A stretch of DNA of 64,000 nucleotides, taken from contig NZ_JAVFCB010000005.1 of NCBI RefSeq assembly GCF_030865425.1, positions 215,974 through 279,973 of the forward strand, given 5' to 3'. This document shows, piece after piece, positions 8,216-17,725 of the stretch. This DNA comes from Microbacterium capsulatum (GTDB lineage: Bacteria; Actinomycetota; Actinomycetes; Actinomycetales; Microbacteriaceae). Position 1 is the stretch's first letter. Each line of letters starts with the position of its first letter. Under the pieces are notes generated by a model. The model saw nothing but the letters and a program-made list of their open reading frames with translations. It did not search any database and was not told where the DNA came from. Made by a program: the position numbers and the translations under genes.

Positions 8216-10708
8216 ATGATCGATCGCGACCTCTTCCCCGTCGACCCGTGGCGTCTCGTCGAGACCCGCTACCCGCACACCGATCCCGGCGTCTCCGAGA
8301 CGCTCCTCGGCCTCGGCAACGGGTATCTCGGCCTGCGCGGCAACCACATCGAGGGCCGCATCGCGCACGAGCACGGCACCTTCATCAACGGGCTGCACGA
8401 GACGTGGACGATCCGGCACGCCGAGCAGGCGTACGGGTTCGCCGAGGTCGGCCAGACCATCGTGAACGCCCCGGACGCGAAGGTCATGCGGGTGTACGTG
8501 GACGACGAGCCGCTGAGCTTCGACGAGGCCGACATCCGCGAATACCGCCGCTCCCTCGACTTCCGCACCGGGGTCCTGGAGCGCGACGTGCTCTGGGAGA
8601 CCCCGTCGGGCAAGCGGGTGCGGATCCGCGACGAGCGGATCGTGTCGTTCGAGGAGCGTCACCTCGCCGTGCTGCGGCTCGAGGTGACCGTGGAGAACGC
8701 CGACGCCCCCGTCACGATCTCGTGCCAGCTGATCAACCGGCAGGACGGCGAGGACGTGTACGGCGGGGTCCCGGTGATGCCGGGTGCGACGCGTCGCGGC
8801 ACGAGCTTCGACCCGCGCAAAGCCGAGCGGTTCGGCGACCGGGTGCTGCAGCCGGCGGAGTTCTGGCAGGAGGAGCAGCGCGCCGCCCTCTCCTACCGGG
8901 TGACGAACTCGGGCATGTCGGTCGCCGTCGCCGCCGACCACCTCATCGAGACGGGCAACGAGTACACCGCCCGCCGCCTGGTCGAGCAGGACATCGCGAA
9001 GAACGTGTTCCGGGTGCAGGCGAAGGCCGGGGTGCCCACCCGGGTGACCAAGGTCGTCAGCTACCACACGTCGCGCGGCGTGCCCCCGCGCGAGCTCATC
9101 GACCGCTGCCGCCGCACCCTGGACCGCGCCGCGGTGGAGGGCGTCGAGGCTCAGTTCGCCAAGCAGGCGGCCTGGCTCACCGCGTACTGGGAGCGCAGCG
9201 ACGTGCGGATCGCCGGGCACGACGACCTGCAGCAGGCGACGCGCTGGTGCCTGTTCCAGATCGCGCAGGCCTCCGCGCGGGCGGACGGCGCCGGCGTCTC
9301 CGCGAAGGGCGTGTCCGGATCCGGCTACGGCGGTCACTACTTCTGGGACACCGAGATCTACGTGCTCCCGTTCCTCACCTACACGTCGCCGCAGTTCGCC
9401 CGCAACGCGCTGCGCTGCCGGGTGCACATGCTGCCCGCCGCCCGCCGCAGGGCCACCCAGCTCAACGAGGACGGCGTGCTCTTCCCGTGGCGCACGATCA
9501 ACGGCGAGGAGGCCAGCGCCTACTACGCCGCCGGCACCGCGCAGTACCACATCAACGCCGACGTCAGCTACGCGCTCGGCAAGTACGTGCGGGCCACCGG
9601 CGACGACGACTTCCTCTACCGCGACGGCGTCGACATCGCCGTGGAGACCGCCCGGATGTGGGCCACGCTCGGCTTCTGGCGCTCCAGCGACGAGGGCGAC
9701 ACGTTCCACATCCACGGCGTGACCGGGCCGGACGAGTACACCACCGTCGTGAACGACAACCTGTTCACGAACGTGATGGCCCGCTACAACCTGCGCCTCG
9801 CCGCCCGGGTGGTGCGCGAGATGGCGGAGGACGCGCCCGAGGCGTACGACGCGGCCGTGGAGCGGCTGCGGATCGACACGGCCGAGGTCGAGCAGTGGGA
9901 GCGCGCCGCGGATGCGCTGTTCATCCCGTTCAGCCCGACCCTGGGGATCCACCCGCAGGACTCGCTGTTCCTCGAGCGCGAGGTGTGGGACCTGCCCGCC
10001 ACCCCGGCCGAGCAGCGTCCGCTGCTGCTGCACTTCCACCCGCTCGTGATCTACCGGTTCCAGGTGCTCAAGCAGGCCGACGTCGTGCTCGCGCTGTTCC
10101 TGCAGGGCAACCACTTCACCGAGGCGGAGAAGCTCGCCGACTTCGAGTACTACGACCCGCTGACCACGGGCGACTCGACGCTGTCGGCCGTCGTGCAGTC
10201 GATCCTCGCCGCCGAGGTGGGGTATCAGGATCTCGCGCACGAGTACTTCGAGAAGGCCATCTACGTCGACCTCGGCGACCTGCACCACAACGCCTCCGAC
10301 GGCGTGCACGTGGCCTCGGCGGGCGGCGTGTGGACCGCACTCGTGAGCGGCTTCGGCGGTATGCGCGACCACGACGGCGAGCTCAGCTTCGACCCGCGCC
10401 TGCCGGTCGACTGGCCCGAGCTCTCCTACCCGCTGCAGTGGCAGGGATCGCGGCTGCAGGTCACCCTGACGGCCGGCGAGCTGCTCGTCGAGGTGCGCGC
10501 GGGGGATCCGGTCGAGTTCTCGGTGCGCGGAGTCCCGCACGTCGCTACGGTCGCGGCCCCGGCACGGGTGCCGCTCGCGCACCAGGGCCCGGTCATCCCC
10601 GGCCGCCCGCAGTTCGGCTCCCAGGCCCGTCGTGAGGACGGCACGATCCTCGCGCCGACCGTTCCCACGACGTCCGCGATCCCGATCGTCGGGTTCGTGG
10701 CGGACTAG
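8216..10708 (+). CDS. glycoside hydrolase family 65 disaccharide phosphorylase
   Basis: An 830-residue GH65 enzyme: N-terminal beta-sandwich (LLGLGNGYLGLRGN near the start), a linker, the (alpha/alpha)6 barrel and a small C-terminal sheet. The general acid Glu sits in HGVTGPDEYTTVVNDN (Glu507). Phosphate-binding features of phosphorylases are suggested by the segment HNASDGVHVASAGGVWTALV. The family includes maltose, trehalose and kojibiose phosphorylases; the substrate cannot be chosen from the sequence alone. The start ATG follows GGAGAGA. Pairing with the upstream phosphoglucomutase supports a phosphorylase rather than a hydrolase. Confidence 0.9.
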   Translation: MIDRDLFPVDPWRLVETRYPHTDPGVSETLLGLGNGYLGLRGNHIEGRIAHEHGTFINGLHETWTIRHAEQAYGFAEVGQTIVNAPDAKVMRVYVDDEPLSFDEADIREYRRSLDFRTGVLERDVLWETPSGKRVRIRDERIVSFEERHLAVLRLEVTVENADAPVTISCQLINRQDGEDVYGGVPVMPGATRRGTSFDPRKAERFGDRVLQPAEFWQEEQRAALSYRVTNSGMSVAVAADHLIETGNEYTARRLVEQDIAKNVFRVQAKAGVPTRVTKVVSYHTSRGVPPRELIDRCRRTLDRAAVEGVEAQFAKQAAWLTAYWERSDVRIAGHDDLQQATRWCLFQIAQASARADGAGVSAKGVSGSGYGGHYFWDTEIYVLPFLTYTSPQFARNALRCRVHMLPAARRRATQLNEDGVLFPWRTINGEEASAYYAAGTAQYHINADVSYALGKYVRATGDDDFLYRDGVDIAVETARMWATLGFWRSSDEGDTFHIHGVTGPDEYTTVVNDNLFTNVMARYNLRLAARVVREMAEDAPEAYDAAVERLRIDTAEVEQWERAADALFIPFSPTLGIHPQDSLFLEREVWDLPATPAEQRPLLLHFHPLVIYRFQVLKQADVVLALFLQGNHFTEAEKLADFEYYDPLTTGDSTLSAVVQSILAAEVGYQDLAHEYFEKAIYVDLGDLHHNASDGVHVASAGGVWTALVSGFGGMRDHDGELSFDPRLPVDWPELSYPLQWQGSRLQVTLTAGELLVEVRAGDPVEFSVRGVPHVATVAAPARVPLAHQGPVIPGRPQFGSQARREDGTILAPTVPTTSAIPIVGFVAD

Positions 10709-10763
10709 GCGGCCGAACGCGCAGGTGAGTCGGGGGACTGCGCCCCCGGCTCACCCGTGCCGC

Positions 10764-10940
10764 TCATCCGGCGTGCGTGATCTCGCAATCGCTGCCGGGC
10801 GCGAGCACCGCCTGGTGTCCGTCGTCGAAGCGCACGACGAGGAGCTCGCCGCGCAGCTCGAGGACTTCACCGAATCGCTCCGCGTCGCCCACGACCCGCC
10901 CATGGATGCGGATCCGGTCGCCTGCCACCACCTGCGTCAT
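10764..10940 (-). CDS. DUF1918 small protein
   Basis: A 58-residue protein beginning MTQVVAGDRIRIHGR and containing VVRFDDGHQAVLAPGSDC, which are the hallmarks of the actinobacterial DUF1918 family: small, probably beta-barrel (SH3-like) proteins of unknown role. The second of two adjacent ATG codons is chosen because its GGAGG ribosome site is six bases away. It is a single-gene unit, convergent with the GH65 gene. Confidence 0.85.
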   Translation of the reverse strand: MTQVVAGDRIRIHGRVVGDAERFGEVLELRGELLVVRFDDGHQAVLAPGSDCEITHAG

Positions 10941-11239
10941 CATCCACCTCCGTCTCCAGGCTACGTCTGTTCCGAGGCCGGGGCGAGGGCTTCCGCGCGC
11001 TTTTCCGACGCGCCTGCGGCGCCATGGACGGCGAGCCCGGCAGCGGGACGGCTCGTCGTGATCGCGCACGACGCGAGCACCTCGCTCGGACATGTGCTCT
11101 TCGATCGGACGGATTCCGGGATCCGGTCCGCAGACGGCGTACATCTCCGAGCCAGGCGCTCGCACGGCGCGCAGCCGGGTGGCGGGCGAGCGGGCGGCGC
11201 CCGCGGGGGACGGCCGGCCCGGATGTCGGACGCACGCTC
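10941..11239. other. intergenic region without a recognisable gene
   Basis: This stretch of about 300 bases between the DUF1918 gene and the dnaX promoter is GC-rich. Open frames on both strands lack family features and ribosome sites. It must hold the DUF1918 promoter, but no clear box stands out. No repeat or RNA gene was seen. Confidence 0.5.
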
Positions 11240-11245
11240 TAGGCT
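11240..11245 (+). promoter_or_regulatory. -10 box (TAGGCT) of a leaderless dnaX transcript
   Basis: Six bases separate the box from the GTG start at 11252. No Shine-Dalgarno sequence precedes the start, so transcription and translation probably begin at the same base. Confidence 0.6.
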
Positions 11246-11251
11246 GGTCGG

Positions 11252-13666
11252 GTGAGCACAGCCCTGTACCGCCGTTACCGGCCCGAGAACTTCGGGGAGA
11301 TGATCGGGCAGTCGCAGGTGACCGATCCGCTCATGACGGCGCTGCGCGGCGACCGCGTCGGCCACGCCTACCTGTTCTCCGGTCCGCGCGGCTGCGGCAA
11401 GACGACGTCGGCGCGCATCCTCGCTCGCTGCCTGAACTGCGCCGAGGGGCCCACCGACACCCCGTGCGGCGTGTGCCCGAGCTGCGTCGAGCTGTCCCGC
11501 AACGGCGGCGGATCCCTCGACGTCGTCGAGATCGACGCGGCCAGCCACAACGGCGTCGACGACGCCCGCGATCTGCGCGAGCGGGCGACCTTCGCGCCCA
11601 GCCGCGACCGGTTCAAGATCTTCATCCTCGACGAGGCGCACATGGTGACGCCGCAGGGCTTCAACGCCCTGCTGAAGCTCGTCGAGGAGCCGCCGCCGCA
11701 CGTGAAGTTCATCTTCGCGACCACCGAGCCGGAGAAGGTGCTCGGCACCATCCGCTCCCGCACGCACCACTACCCGTTCCGGCTGGTCCCGCCCGCGGCC
11801 ATGCTCGAGTACGTCGAGAAGCTGTGCCGGGAAGAGGGCGTGACCGTCGCGCAGGGCGTGCTGCCGCTCGTCGTGCGCGCGGGCGGCGGATCCCCGCGCG
11901 ACACCCTGTCGTTGCTGGACCAGCTCATCGCCGGATCCGACCCGTCGACGAGCTCGGGGACCGTGGAGGTCGCCTACGAGCGCGCGGTCGCGCTGCTCGG
12001 CTACACTCACTCCGCCCTGCTCGACGAGATCGTCGACGCGCTCGCCGCGGGCGACGCCGCCTCCGCGTTCCCGGCGATCGACCGGGTCGTGCAGACGGGG
12101 CAGGATCCGCGCCGCTTCGTGGACGACCTCCTCGAGCGGCTGCGCGATCTGATCGTGATCGCCGCGGTCGGCGACGGCGCGACGGCGGTGCTCCGCGGCG
12201 TGCCGGACGACGAGCTCGCCCGCATGCGGGCGCAGGCCGCGATCTTCGGCGGCGACCGGCTGTCCCGGGCCGCGGACCTCGTCAGCTCCGCGCTCGACGA
12301 CATGTCCGGTGCGACGTCCCCGCGCCTGCACCTCGAGCTGCTCGTCGCGCGGGTGCTCACCGCTCTGGCGGGCTCGGCGGCGGCTGCGCCGGCACCGGTT
12401 GCCGCGGCGCCCGCTGCGACTGTTTCGGCGCCCGCCGCTCCGGCTCCGACCGCTCCGGCTCCCGCTGCGGCAGCCCCTGCCCCGGTCGAGGCTGCCGGCC
12501 CCGCCGCGGTCGTTGAGCGAGGACGCCCCGCAGGGGTGCCCGAGACGAAACGCGCCGAACCTGCTGAGACGGCCGAGCCCGTGCCGGCCGCCGAGCCCGT
12601 CGAGGCGACCCCGGCTCCCGTGGCGGCCCCTTCGACAGCCCCGGCGACCGACACTGCAGAGCCCGTCGCCGCCCCAACCGCGGAGACGCCCGCCGGCCCG
12701 GTGGACGTGGAGCGGATCCGTGCCGCCTGGTCCGCCGTGCTCGGCCGGGTCGAGAAGCTCAGCCGCGGATCCTGGCTCGTCGTCACCGCGGTGCAGCCGC
12801 TCGCGTACGACGCCGACACCGAGGTGCTCACGCTCGGCTTCCCCGGGCCGAACGACGTCGCCCGGTTCAAGGGCGCGACGCCCGGCAACGGCCCGTCCGA
12901 CCACCTGCGCACCGCGATCGAGGCGGAGCTCGCGGTCAAGGTCAAATACCTGCCGGCGCCCCTGCCCGCTGCGGACGCGCCCGAGCGGAGCTTAGGAGAG
13001 GGCGGGAAGGCCCCGCGACCCTCCGACGCCGCAGCCGCCACGACCGAGGCGCCGAAGGAGCCCGAGGTCTCCGTCGAGAAGGCCCCGGTGCGCGCCGCTT
13101 CCGCCGCCCCGGTCACGGAGTGGGCGGTCGCCCCGATCCCGCAGGGCTCTGCGGATCCGGTCGCGGAGCCGACCGCGCCGGCCGTCCAGGCAGCGCCGAT
13201 CCCGGTTGCGGCGACCGCCGCGCCGCCCGCGCAGTTCCCCGTCGACGAGGAGCCCGCCGACGTCGAGGCGATGCCCGCCTCCGGCTGGTACGAGCCCCCG
13301 CACGACGGCGACGTCCTCGACGACGAGCCGCCCTTCCCCGACGACGCGGACGGCCCGGGTCCCGATCCGTACGCGGATCGCGGCGCCCCGATCCCCGAGC
13401 CCGAGGATGTCCGGCCGACGCCGGCCGTCGGCGGCCCTGAGCGTCGGGAGGCCCCCCGTGGGGCGGCCCCCGCGCAGGCCCGGCCCGCGACGATCGCGAA
13501 TGCGGCTTCGCAGACCGCCACGATCCCCGATCCCGCCCCGGCGCAGTCCGCCCCCCGCTCCGGCCCGCCCGGTGTGCAGCGCTACGGCGAGGCCGTGGTC
13601 CGCCAGGTGCTCGGCGCGAAGTTCCTGCGCGAAGAGCCCTACGAGCCCCAGACCAGGTTCAACTAA
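11252..13666 (+). CDS. dnaX: DNA polymerase III subunit gamma/tau
   Basis: An 804-residue clamp-loader ATPase. Walker A is GPRGCGKT at 44-51, the zinc module is C63, C72, C75 and C78, and Walker B is ILDEAH at about 126-131. Domain III continues to about residue 365. A long Pro/Ala-rich linker follows, then a tau-like region containing VERIRAAWSAVLGRVEKLSRGS and a conserved C-terminus (YGEAVVRQVLGAKFL). No A-rich slippery site for making gamma was seen. Oddities: the linker contains a 47-bp dispersed repeat at 12508-12554 and a rare TTA leucine codon at 12992. recR follows 21 bases downstream. Confidence 0.97.
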   Translation: MSTALYRRYRPENFGEMIGQSQVTDPLMTALRGDRVGHAYLFSGPRGCGKTTSARILARCLNCAEGPTDTPCGVCPSCVELSRNGGGSLDVVEIDAASHNGVDDARDLRERATFAPSRDRFKIFILDEAHMVTPQGFNALLKLVEEPPPHVKFIFATTEPEKVLGTIRSRTHHYPFRLVPPAAMLEYVEKLCREEGVTVAQGVLPLVVRAGGGSPRDTLSLLDQLIAGSDPSTSSGTVEVAYERAVALLGYTHSALLDEIVDALAAGDAASAFPAIDRVVQTGQDPRRFVDDLLERLRDLIVIAAVGDGATAVLRGVPDDELARMRAQAAIFGGDRLSRAADLVSSALDDMSGATSPRLHLELLVARVLTALAGSAAAAPAPVAAAPAATVSAPAAPAPTAPAPAAAAPAPVEAAGPAAVVERGRPAGVPETKRAEPAETAEPVPAAEPVEATPAPVAAPSTAPATDTAEPVAAPTAETPAGPVDVERIRAAWSAVLGRVEKLSRGSWLVVTAVQPLAYDADTEVLTLGFPGPNDVARFKGATPGNGPSDHLRTAIEAELAVKVKYLPAPLPAADAPERSLGEGGKAPRPSDAAAATTEAPKEPEVSVEKAPVRAASAAPVTEWAVAPIPQGSADPVAEPTAPAVQAAPIPVAATAAPPAQFPVDEEPADVEAMPASGWYEPPHDGDVLDDEPPFPDDADGPGPDPYADRGAPIPEPEDVRPTPAVGGPERREAPRGAAPAQARPATIANAASQTATIPDPAPAQSAPRSGPPGVQRYGEAVVRQVLGAKFLREEPYEPQTRFN
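12508..12554 (+). repeat. GGTCGTTGAGCGAG-type dispersed repeat inside dnaX
   Basis: GGTCGTTGAGCGAG, a short GCCCCGCAGGGG hairpin, then CGAGACGAAACGC. A close relative of the first half lies between genes at 22495-22523. Here it is read in frame as VVERGRPAGVPETKRA in the linker of DnaX. Confidence 0.65.
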
Positions 13667-13687
13667 CACCCCCAGAGGTTCACCGAG

Positions 13688-14281
13688 ATGTACGACGGCA
13701 TCGTCCAGGAGCTGATCGACGAGTTCGGTCGGCTGCCCGGCATCGGCCCGAAGTCGGCGCAGCGGATCGCGTTCCACATCCTGCAGACGCCCTCCTTCGA
13801 TGTGAAGCGGCTCGCCGAGCTGCTCACCGAGGTGCGTGAGCGCGTGCGGTTCTGCGAGATCTGCGGCAACGTCGCGGAGCAGGAGCGCTGCGCGATCTGC
13901 CGCGACCCGCGGCGCAACCCCGCCCTGATCTGCGTGGTCGAGGACGCGAAGGACGTCGCGGCGATCGAGCGCACCCGCGAGTTCCGCGGGCTGTACCACG
14001 TGCTCGGCGGCGCGATCAGCCCGATCGCCGGCGTCGGGCCGGACGACCTGCGCATCGCCCAGCTGATGACGCGGCTCGCCGACGGCACCGTGCAGGAGGT
14101 CATCCTCGCCACGAACCCGAACCTCGAGGGGGAGGCGACGGCGAGCTACCTCAGCCGACTGCTGGTGAGCATGCAGATCACCTTGTCGCGGCTCGCCTCG
14201 GGCCTGCCCGTGGGCGGCGACCTGGAGTACGCCGACGAGGTCACCCTGGGCCGCGCGTTCGAGGGCCGGCGCGTCCTGTGA
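13688..14281 (+). CDS. recR: recombination mediator protein RecR
   Basis: A 197-residue RecR. The N-terminal helix-hairpin-helix is [20 protein letters not shown], the zinc finger cysteines are at about 56, 59, 68 and 71 (CEIC and CAIC), and the Toprim domain begins [14 protein letters not shown]. The C-terminal Walker B-like and helical segment is present, and the length is typical. RecR works with RecF and RecO to load RecA at gaps. It directly follows dnaX, the usual bacterial arrangement. Confidence 0.97.
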   Translation: MYDGIVQELIDEFGRLPGIGPKSAQRIAFHILQTPSFDVKRLAELLTEVRERVRFCEICGNVAEQERCAICRDPRRNPALICVVEDAKDVAAIERTREFRGLYHVLGGAISPIAGVGPDDLRIAQLMTRLADGTVQEVILATNPNLEGEATASYLSRLLVSMQITLSRLASGLPVGGDLEYADEVTLGRAFEGRRVL

Positions 14282-15288
14282 GCGCCGCGCAGGGCGCCTT
14301 CGGCCGGAAGGGCTGGATCCTCTTCGCGATCATGTCGGTCGTCTGGGGCATCACCTACCTGTTCATCAAGGAGGCGGTCGGATCCTTCTCCCCGCCCGCG
14401 GTCGTCGCCGGGCGCACCCTCCTCGGCGGCCTCCTGCTGCTGCCGTTCGCGATCCGTCAGGGCGCGCTCAAGCCCGCGCTCAAGGTGTGGCCGTGGGTGC
14501 TGGCCTTCGGGGCCGTGGAGATGGCCGGCCCGTTCCTGCTGCTCAGCCACGCCGAGTCGCAGCTGCCCTCAGGCCTGACCGGTCTGCTCGTCGCGACCGT
14601 TCCGCTGTTCGCGGTGATCATCGCGCTGTTCCGCGGCGACCGCTCCGCGCTCTCGCCCGTGCGCCTGGGCGGCCTGCTCCTCGGCTTCGTCGGCGTCGCG
14701 GTGATCGTCGGCGGCCCCGGCCTGTTCCCGCACGGCACCGGGGCGTTCATCGGGATCGGCGAGATCATGTTCACCGCACTGCTGTACGCGATCGCGCCGT
14801 TCATCATCGCTCACAAGCTCGCCGACGTGCCCTCGATCGGCACGATCACGTTCGCGCTGCTCGCGGTGGGCGTCGCCTACCTGCCGGCGGCCCTGCTCAC
14901 GCAGCACCAGGTGCCGACGCTGCGCGCGAGCGTGTCGCTGCTTCTGCTCGGCACGATCTGCACGGCGCTCGCGTTCGTCGCGTTCTTCGCGCTGATCGGG
15001 CAGGTCGGGCCCGTGCGCGCCCCGCTGTTCACCTACGTCAACCCGGTGGTCGCGATCATCCTCGGCACGATCCTGCTCGGCGAGCCGGTCACGACCGGTC
15101 TTCTCATCGGCTTCCCGATCGTGCTCGCGGGCTGCTGGTTCGCGGCGACCGGCGGGCGCCTGCGCCCCAAGCCGGGCACGATCCCGGCCGCGGAGGGGTT
15201 CCCCACGACCGCGCCGGTCGCCCTGCCGAAACGGGATGTCCTGGAGCGGGACGTCACGACTCCCGGCGGATCCCCTTCCACAGAGTGA
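14278..15288 (+). CDS. EamA/DMT family transporter
   Basis: A 336-residue integral membrane protein with ten predicted helices in two EamA repeats (about 10-145 and 155-300). The first begins [19 protein letters not shown], typical of drug/metabolite transporters. The GTG start overlaps the recR stop by four bases (GTGA), so translation is probably coupled. The C-terminal 40 residues are hydrophilic. The substrate is unknown. The 3' end overlaps the convergent DUF2871 gene by 35 bases. Confidence 0.85.
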   Translation: MSAAQGAFGRKGWILFAIMSVVWGITYLFIKEAVGSFSPPAVVAGRTLLGGLLLLPFAIRQGALKPALKVWPWVLAFGAVEMAGPFLLLSHAESQLPSGLTGLLVATVPLFAVIIALFRGDRSALSPVRLGGLLLGFVGVAVIVGGPGLFPHGTGAFIGIGEIMFTALLYAIAPFIIAHKLADVPSIGTITFALLAVGVAYLPAALLTQHQVPTLRASVSLLLLGTICTALAFVAFFALIGQVGPVRAPLFTYVNPVVAIILGTILLGEPVTTGLLIGFPIVLAGCWFAATGGRLRPKPGTIPAAEGFPTTAPVALPKRDVLERDVTTPGGSPSTE

Positions 15289-15721
15289 TCAGCAGCAGCA
15301 CGAAGCCCGCCCCGACGAGGATGTGACCGGCGCCCGCGATCCCCGGGATCGCCTTGGACGCCTCGACCTTGAGGATATCCAGGATCCCGTGCCAGGCCAT
15401 CATCGCGCCGGTGACCAGCACGCCGAGGTTGTAGATCCAGAAGAACCAGCGGAACAGCTTGCTCGCCGACAGCCGGAACGCCTTCTCGAGCGCCAGGACG
15501 ATGAGCATGACCAGGGCGCCGATCGCCAGCAGGTGGGTGTGCACGAGGGCGAGCTGGCCGCTCACGCCGTTCTCGTGGCCGAGGGCCTTGGTGAATTCAC
15601 GGTAGAAGAGGCCCATGATCAGGCCCAGGCCGATCCAGATCACGGCCGCGAGGAACAGTGCGGTGAGCGCCCGACGCTGCGTCGTGGGCGCGGGGGACGT
15701 GGTTGCAGGAGAGTTCGTCAT
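15254..15721 (-). CDS. DUF2871 membrane protein
   Basis: A 155-residue protein with four membrane helices (about 18-40, 58-78, 88-108 and 128-148) and conserved histidines (HTHLLAIGALVMLIV and AWHGILD), as in the DUF2871 family of unknown function. The start at MTNSPAT is preceded by CAGGCT six bases upstream, a possible leaderless -10; an earlier in-frame ATG 13 codons upstream is less likely. The 3' end overlaps the EamA gene tail to tail. Confidence 0.7.
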   Translation of the reverse strand: MTNSPATTSPAPTTQRRALTALFLAAVIWIGLGLIMGLFYREFTKALGHENGVSGQLALVHTHLLAIGALVMLIVLALEKAFRLSASKLFRWFFWIYNLGVLVTGAMMAWHGILDILKVEASKAIPGIAGAGHILVGAGFVLLLITLWKGIRRES

Positions 15722-15805
15722 ACCGTCAGCCTGCCCTGAGAGGGCGCGGAGCGCATCCATCGAAGGATCGAGCCCGCCGGGAAGACGGATCGCCCCCGAG
15801 CACGC

Positions 15806-15811
15806 GACAAT
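15806..15811 (+). promoter_or_regulatory. -10 box (GACAAT) before the histidine kinase gene
   Basis: GACAAT is followed by six bases (CGGAGG) and the ATG. The six bases also resemble a ribosome site but would be too close to use, so a leaderless start is favoured. Confidence 0.45.
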
Positions 15812-15817
15812 CGGAGG

Positions 15818-17008
15818 ATGACCGACGCGACCACCTCCGCCCGACGGCGGATGCTGCGCGGTGCGCGCTTCGCCCTGCACCTCATCACGGGGGTGCTCGT
15901 GGTGATCGCCACGGTCCGCGCCGGATCCGAGCAGCCGCTGCTGCCGGTCATGCTCGCCTCGACGGTCTACCTCGCCTGGTACGCGGCGGGCGCCGGCTTC
16001 GCGCGTGGCCGCGCGGCGGGCTGGTGGATGCTCGGCCTCGGCGCGATCTGGGCCGGCCTGCTCGCGCTGTCCCCGGAGTACGTCTGGCTCGCGTTCCCGC
16101 TGCTGCTGCTCGCCGGACACGTGCTGCGGCTGCCGTGGTCGGCGCCGTTCGTGGTCGGCGTGCTCGCCGCCGCGATACTGGCGCCGTTCCTGCATCCGGG
16201 TGCGGTGGCGCCGGGCACGTCGCTCGCGCACCTGTTCGGGCCGCTCATCGGCGGCGGGTTCGCGTTCGCCGTCTCGCTCGGCTACGACGCGCTGCTGCGC
16301 GACGCCGCCGAGCGGGAGCGGCTGATCGACTCCCTGCTGCGCGCCCAGCACGAGGCGGAGCGACTGCACGATGAGCTCGCCGCGACCCAGCGCGAGGCCG
16401 GAGCGACCCGCGAGCGCACCCGCCTGGCCCGCGACCTGCACGACACGATCGCGCAGGAGCTCAGCTCGATCGTCATGCTCGCCCGCGCGGAGGAGCCGGA
16501 CGGCACGCGCCCGCGCAGCACCGCCCAGATCGAGGAGCTCGCGCAGCACTCGCTCACCGAGCTGCGCCGGATCGTCGCCGCGCTCGCCCCCGCCGACCTC
16601 GACGAGTCCGCGCTCGCCGACGCCCTCGCCCGCATGCTCGACGCCGTCCGGGCCGACACCGCCATCGGCGCCCGGCTGCGGGTGGATCCGGATCTCCCTG
16701 CCCTTCCCACTCCGGTCGAGGTCGCGCTGCTGCGGGTCGCGCAGTCCGCGCTCGCGAACGTCCGCCGGCACGCGCAGGCGCAGAACGTCGAGATCGTGCT
16801 GGAGGCGAAGGACGGATCCGTCGTGCTGGGCGTCGCCGACGACGGCATCGGCTTCGACCCGGCCGCGCGCCCGTCCGACGCCTCCTACGGGCTCGCGGCG
16901 ATGCGCTCGCGTCTGCGCGAGGGCGGGGGAGAGCTGGAGATCCGCACCGCGCCCGGCGAGGGCACCACGATCCGGGCGGCCCTGCCGCTCCCGCGGGGTG
17001 AGGCATGA
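15818..17008 (+). CDS. NarL-type sensor histidine kinase
   Basis: A 396-residue kinase: about five to six membrane helices (residues 18-155), a short coiled segment, a HisKA_3 dimerisation domain with the phosphoacceptor His208 in RTRLARDLHDTIAQELSS, and an HATPase domain with an N box (SALANVRRHAQAQNVE) and G box (VADDGIGFD). There is no obvious extracellular sensor, so it probably senses membrane or envelope state. It overlaps the next gene, its likely response regulator, by four bases. Confidence 0.92.
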   Translation: MTDATTSARRRMLRGARFALHLITGVLVVIATVRAGSEQPLLPVMLASTVYLAWYAAGAGFARGRAAGWWMLGLGAIWAGLLALSPEYVWLAFPLLLLAGHVLRLPWSAPFVVGVLAAAILAPFLHPGAVAPGTSLAHLFGPLIGGGFAFAVSLGYDALLRDAAERERLIDSLLRAQHEAERLHDELAATQREAGATRERTRLARDLHDTIAQELSSIVMLARAEEPDGTRPRSTAQIEELAQHSLTELRRIVAALAPADLDESALADALARMLDAVRADTAIGARLRVDPDLPALPTPVEVALLRVAQSALANVRRHAQAQNVEIVLEAKDGSVVLGVADDGIGFDPAARPSDASYGLAAMRSRLREGGGELEIRTAPGEGTTIRAALPLPRGEA

Positions 17009-17622
17009 GCGTCACGCTGATCATCGTCGACGACCATCCGATCGTCCGAGCCGGCATCCGCGCGGTCGTCGAGGCGCGCGGGTTCGCGGTGCTCGCCGAG
17101 GTGGGCACGGGGGAGGAGGCGGTGGCCGCCGCACGCGAGCTGCGCCCCGACGTCGTGCTCTGCGACCTGCGGCTCGGCGAGGGCATGGACGGCGTCGCGA
17201 CGACCGCCGCCCTGCGCGCACTGCCCGATCCGCCGGCCGTGCTGATCCTCACCACGTTCGACCACGACGCGCAGATCATCCGCGCGGTCGAGGCGGGCGC
17301 CGCCGGCTACCTCCTCAAGGAGGTCGGGATCGAGGTCATCTCCCGCGCGATCGTGGATGCGGCGGCGGGATCCGCCGTGCCCACCCCCGGCGGGGACGAG
17401 CGGCTCGTCGCGGCCCTGCGCGCTCCCCGGGTCGAGCTGACGGGGCGGGAGCAGGAGGTGCTCGCGCTCGTCGCGGAGGGCCTGAGCAACCGCGAGATCG
17501 CCGTCCGCCTGTTCATCGGCGAGGCCACCGTGAAGACGCACGTCGTGCACCTCCTGGACAAGCTCGGCGCCGACAGCCGCACCGGTGCCGTCTCCGAGGC
17601 CCGCCGCCGCGGTCTGCTCTAG
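17005..17622 (+). CDS. NarL/LuxR-type response regulator
   Basis: A 205-residue regulator with a receiver domain (acid pocket D9-D10, phosphoacceptor D54 in [11 protein letters not shown], Lys in YLLKEVG) and a C-terminal LuxR helix-turn-helix ([19 protein letters not shown]). The start ATG overlaps the kinase stop codon (ATGA), so the two are translationally coupled and form one signalling pair. Target genes are unknown. Confidence 0.93.
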   Translation: MSVTLIIVDDHPIVRAGIRAVVEARGFAVLAEVGTGEEAVAAARELRPDVVLCDLRLGEGMDGVATTAALRALPDPPAVLILTTFDHDAQIIRAVEAGAAGYLLKEVGIEVISRAIVDAAAGSAVPTPGGDERLVAALRAPRVELTGREQEVLALVAEGLSNREIAVRLFIGEATVKTHVVHLLDKLGADSRTGAVSEARRRGLL

Positions 17623-17672
17623 TCGCACTCCGCAGCCCCGTCACATACCGGAACGGGCATGGAGCGCGCTCG

Positions 17673-17678
17673 TAGAAT
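17673..17678 (+). promoter_or_regulatory. -10 box (TAGAAT) for lysC
   Basis: A strong TAGAAT match about 48 bases before the lysC start codon predicts a leader of about 40 nt. No obvious -35 box was seen at the usual spacing. Confidence 0.6.
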
Positions 17679-17725
17679 TGGGGCAGGCGCGCCGCCTCCG
17701 GCGCCCGCAATCCCCAGGAGTACCC

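Noticed and set aside
8090..10582. 830-codon minus-strand frame opposite the GH65 gene
   Set aside because: Composition is typical of an antisense shadow; the plus strand has the catalytic GH65 motifs.
11252..13666. Programmed frameshift for the gamma subunit in dnaX
   Set aside because: No A-rich slippery heptamer or following hairpin like that of E. coli was found in the reading frame.
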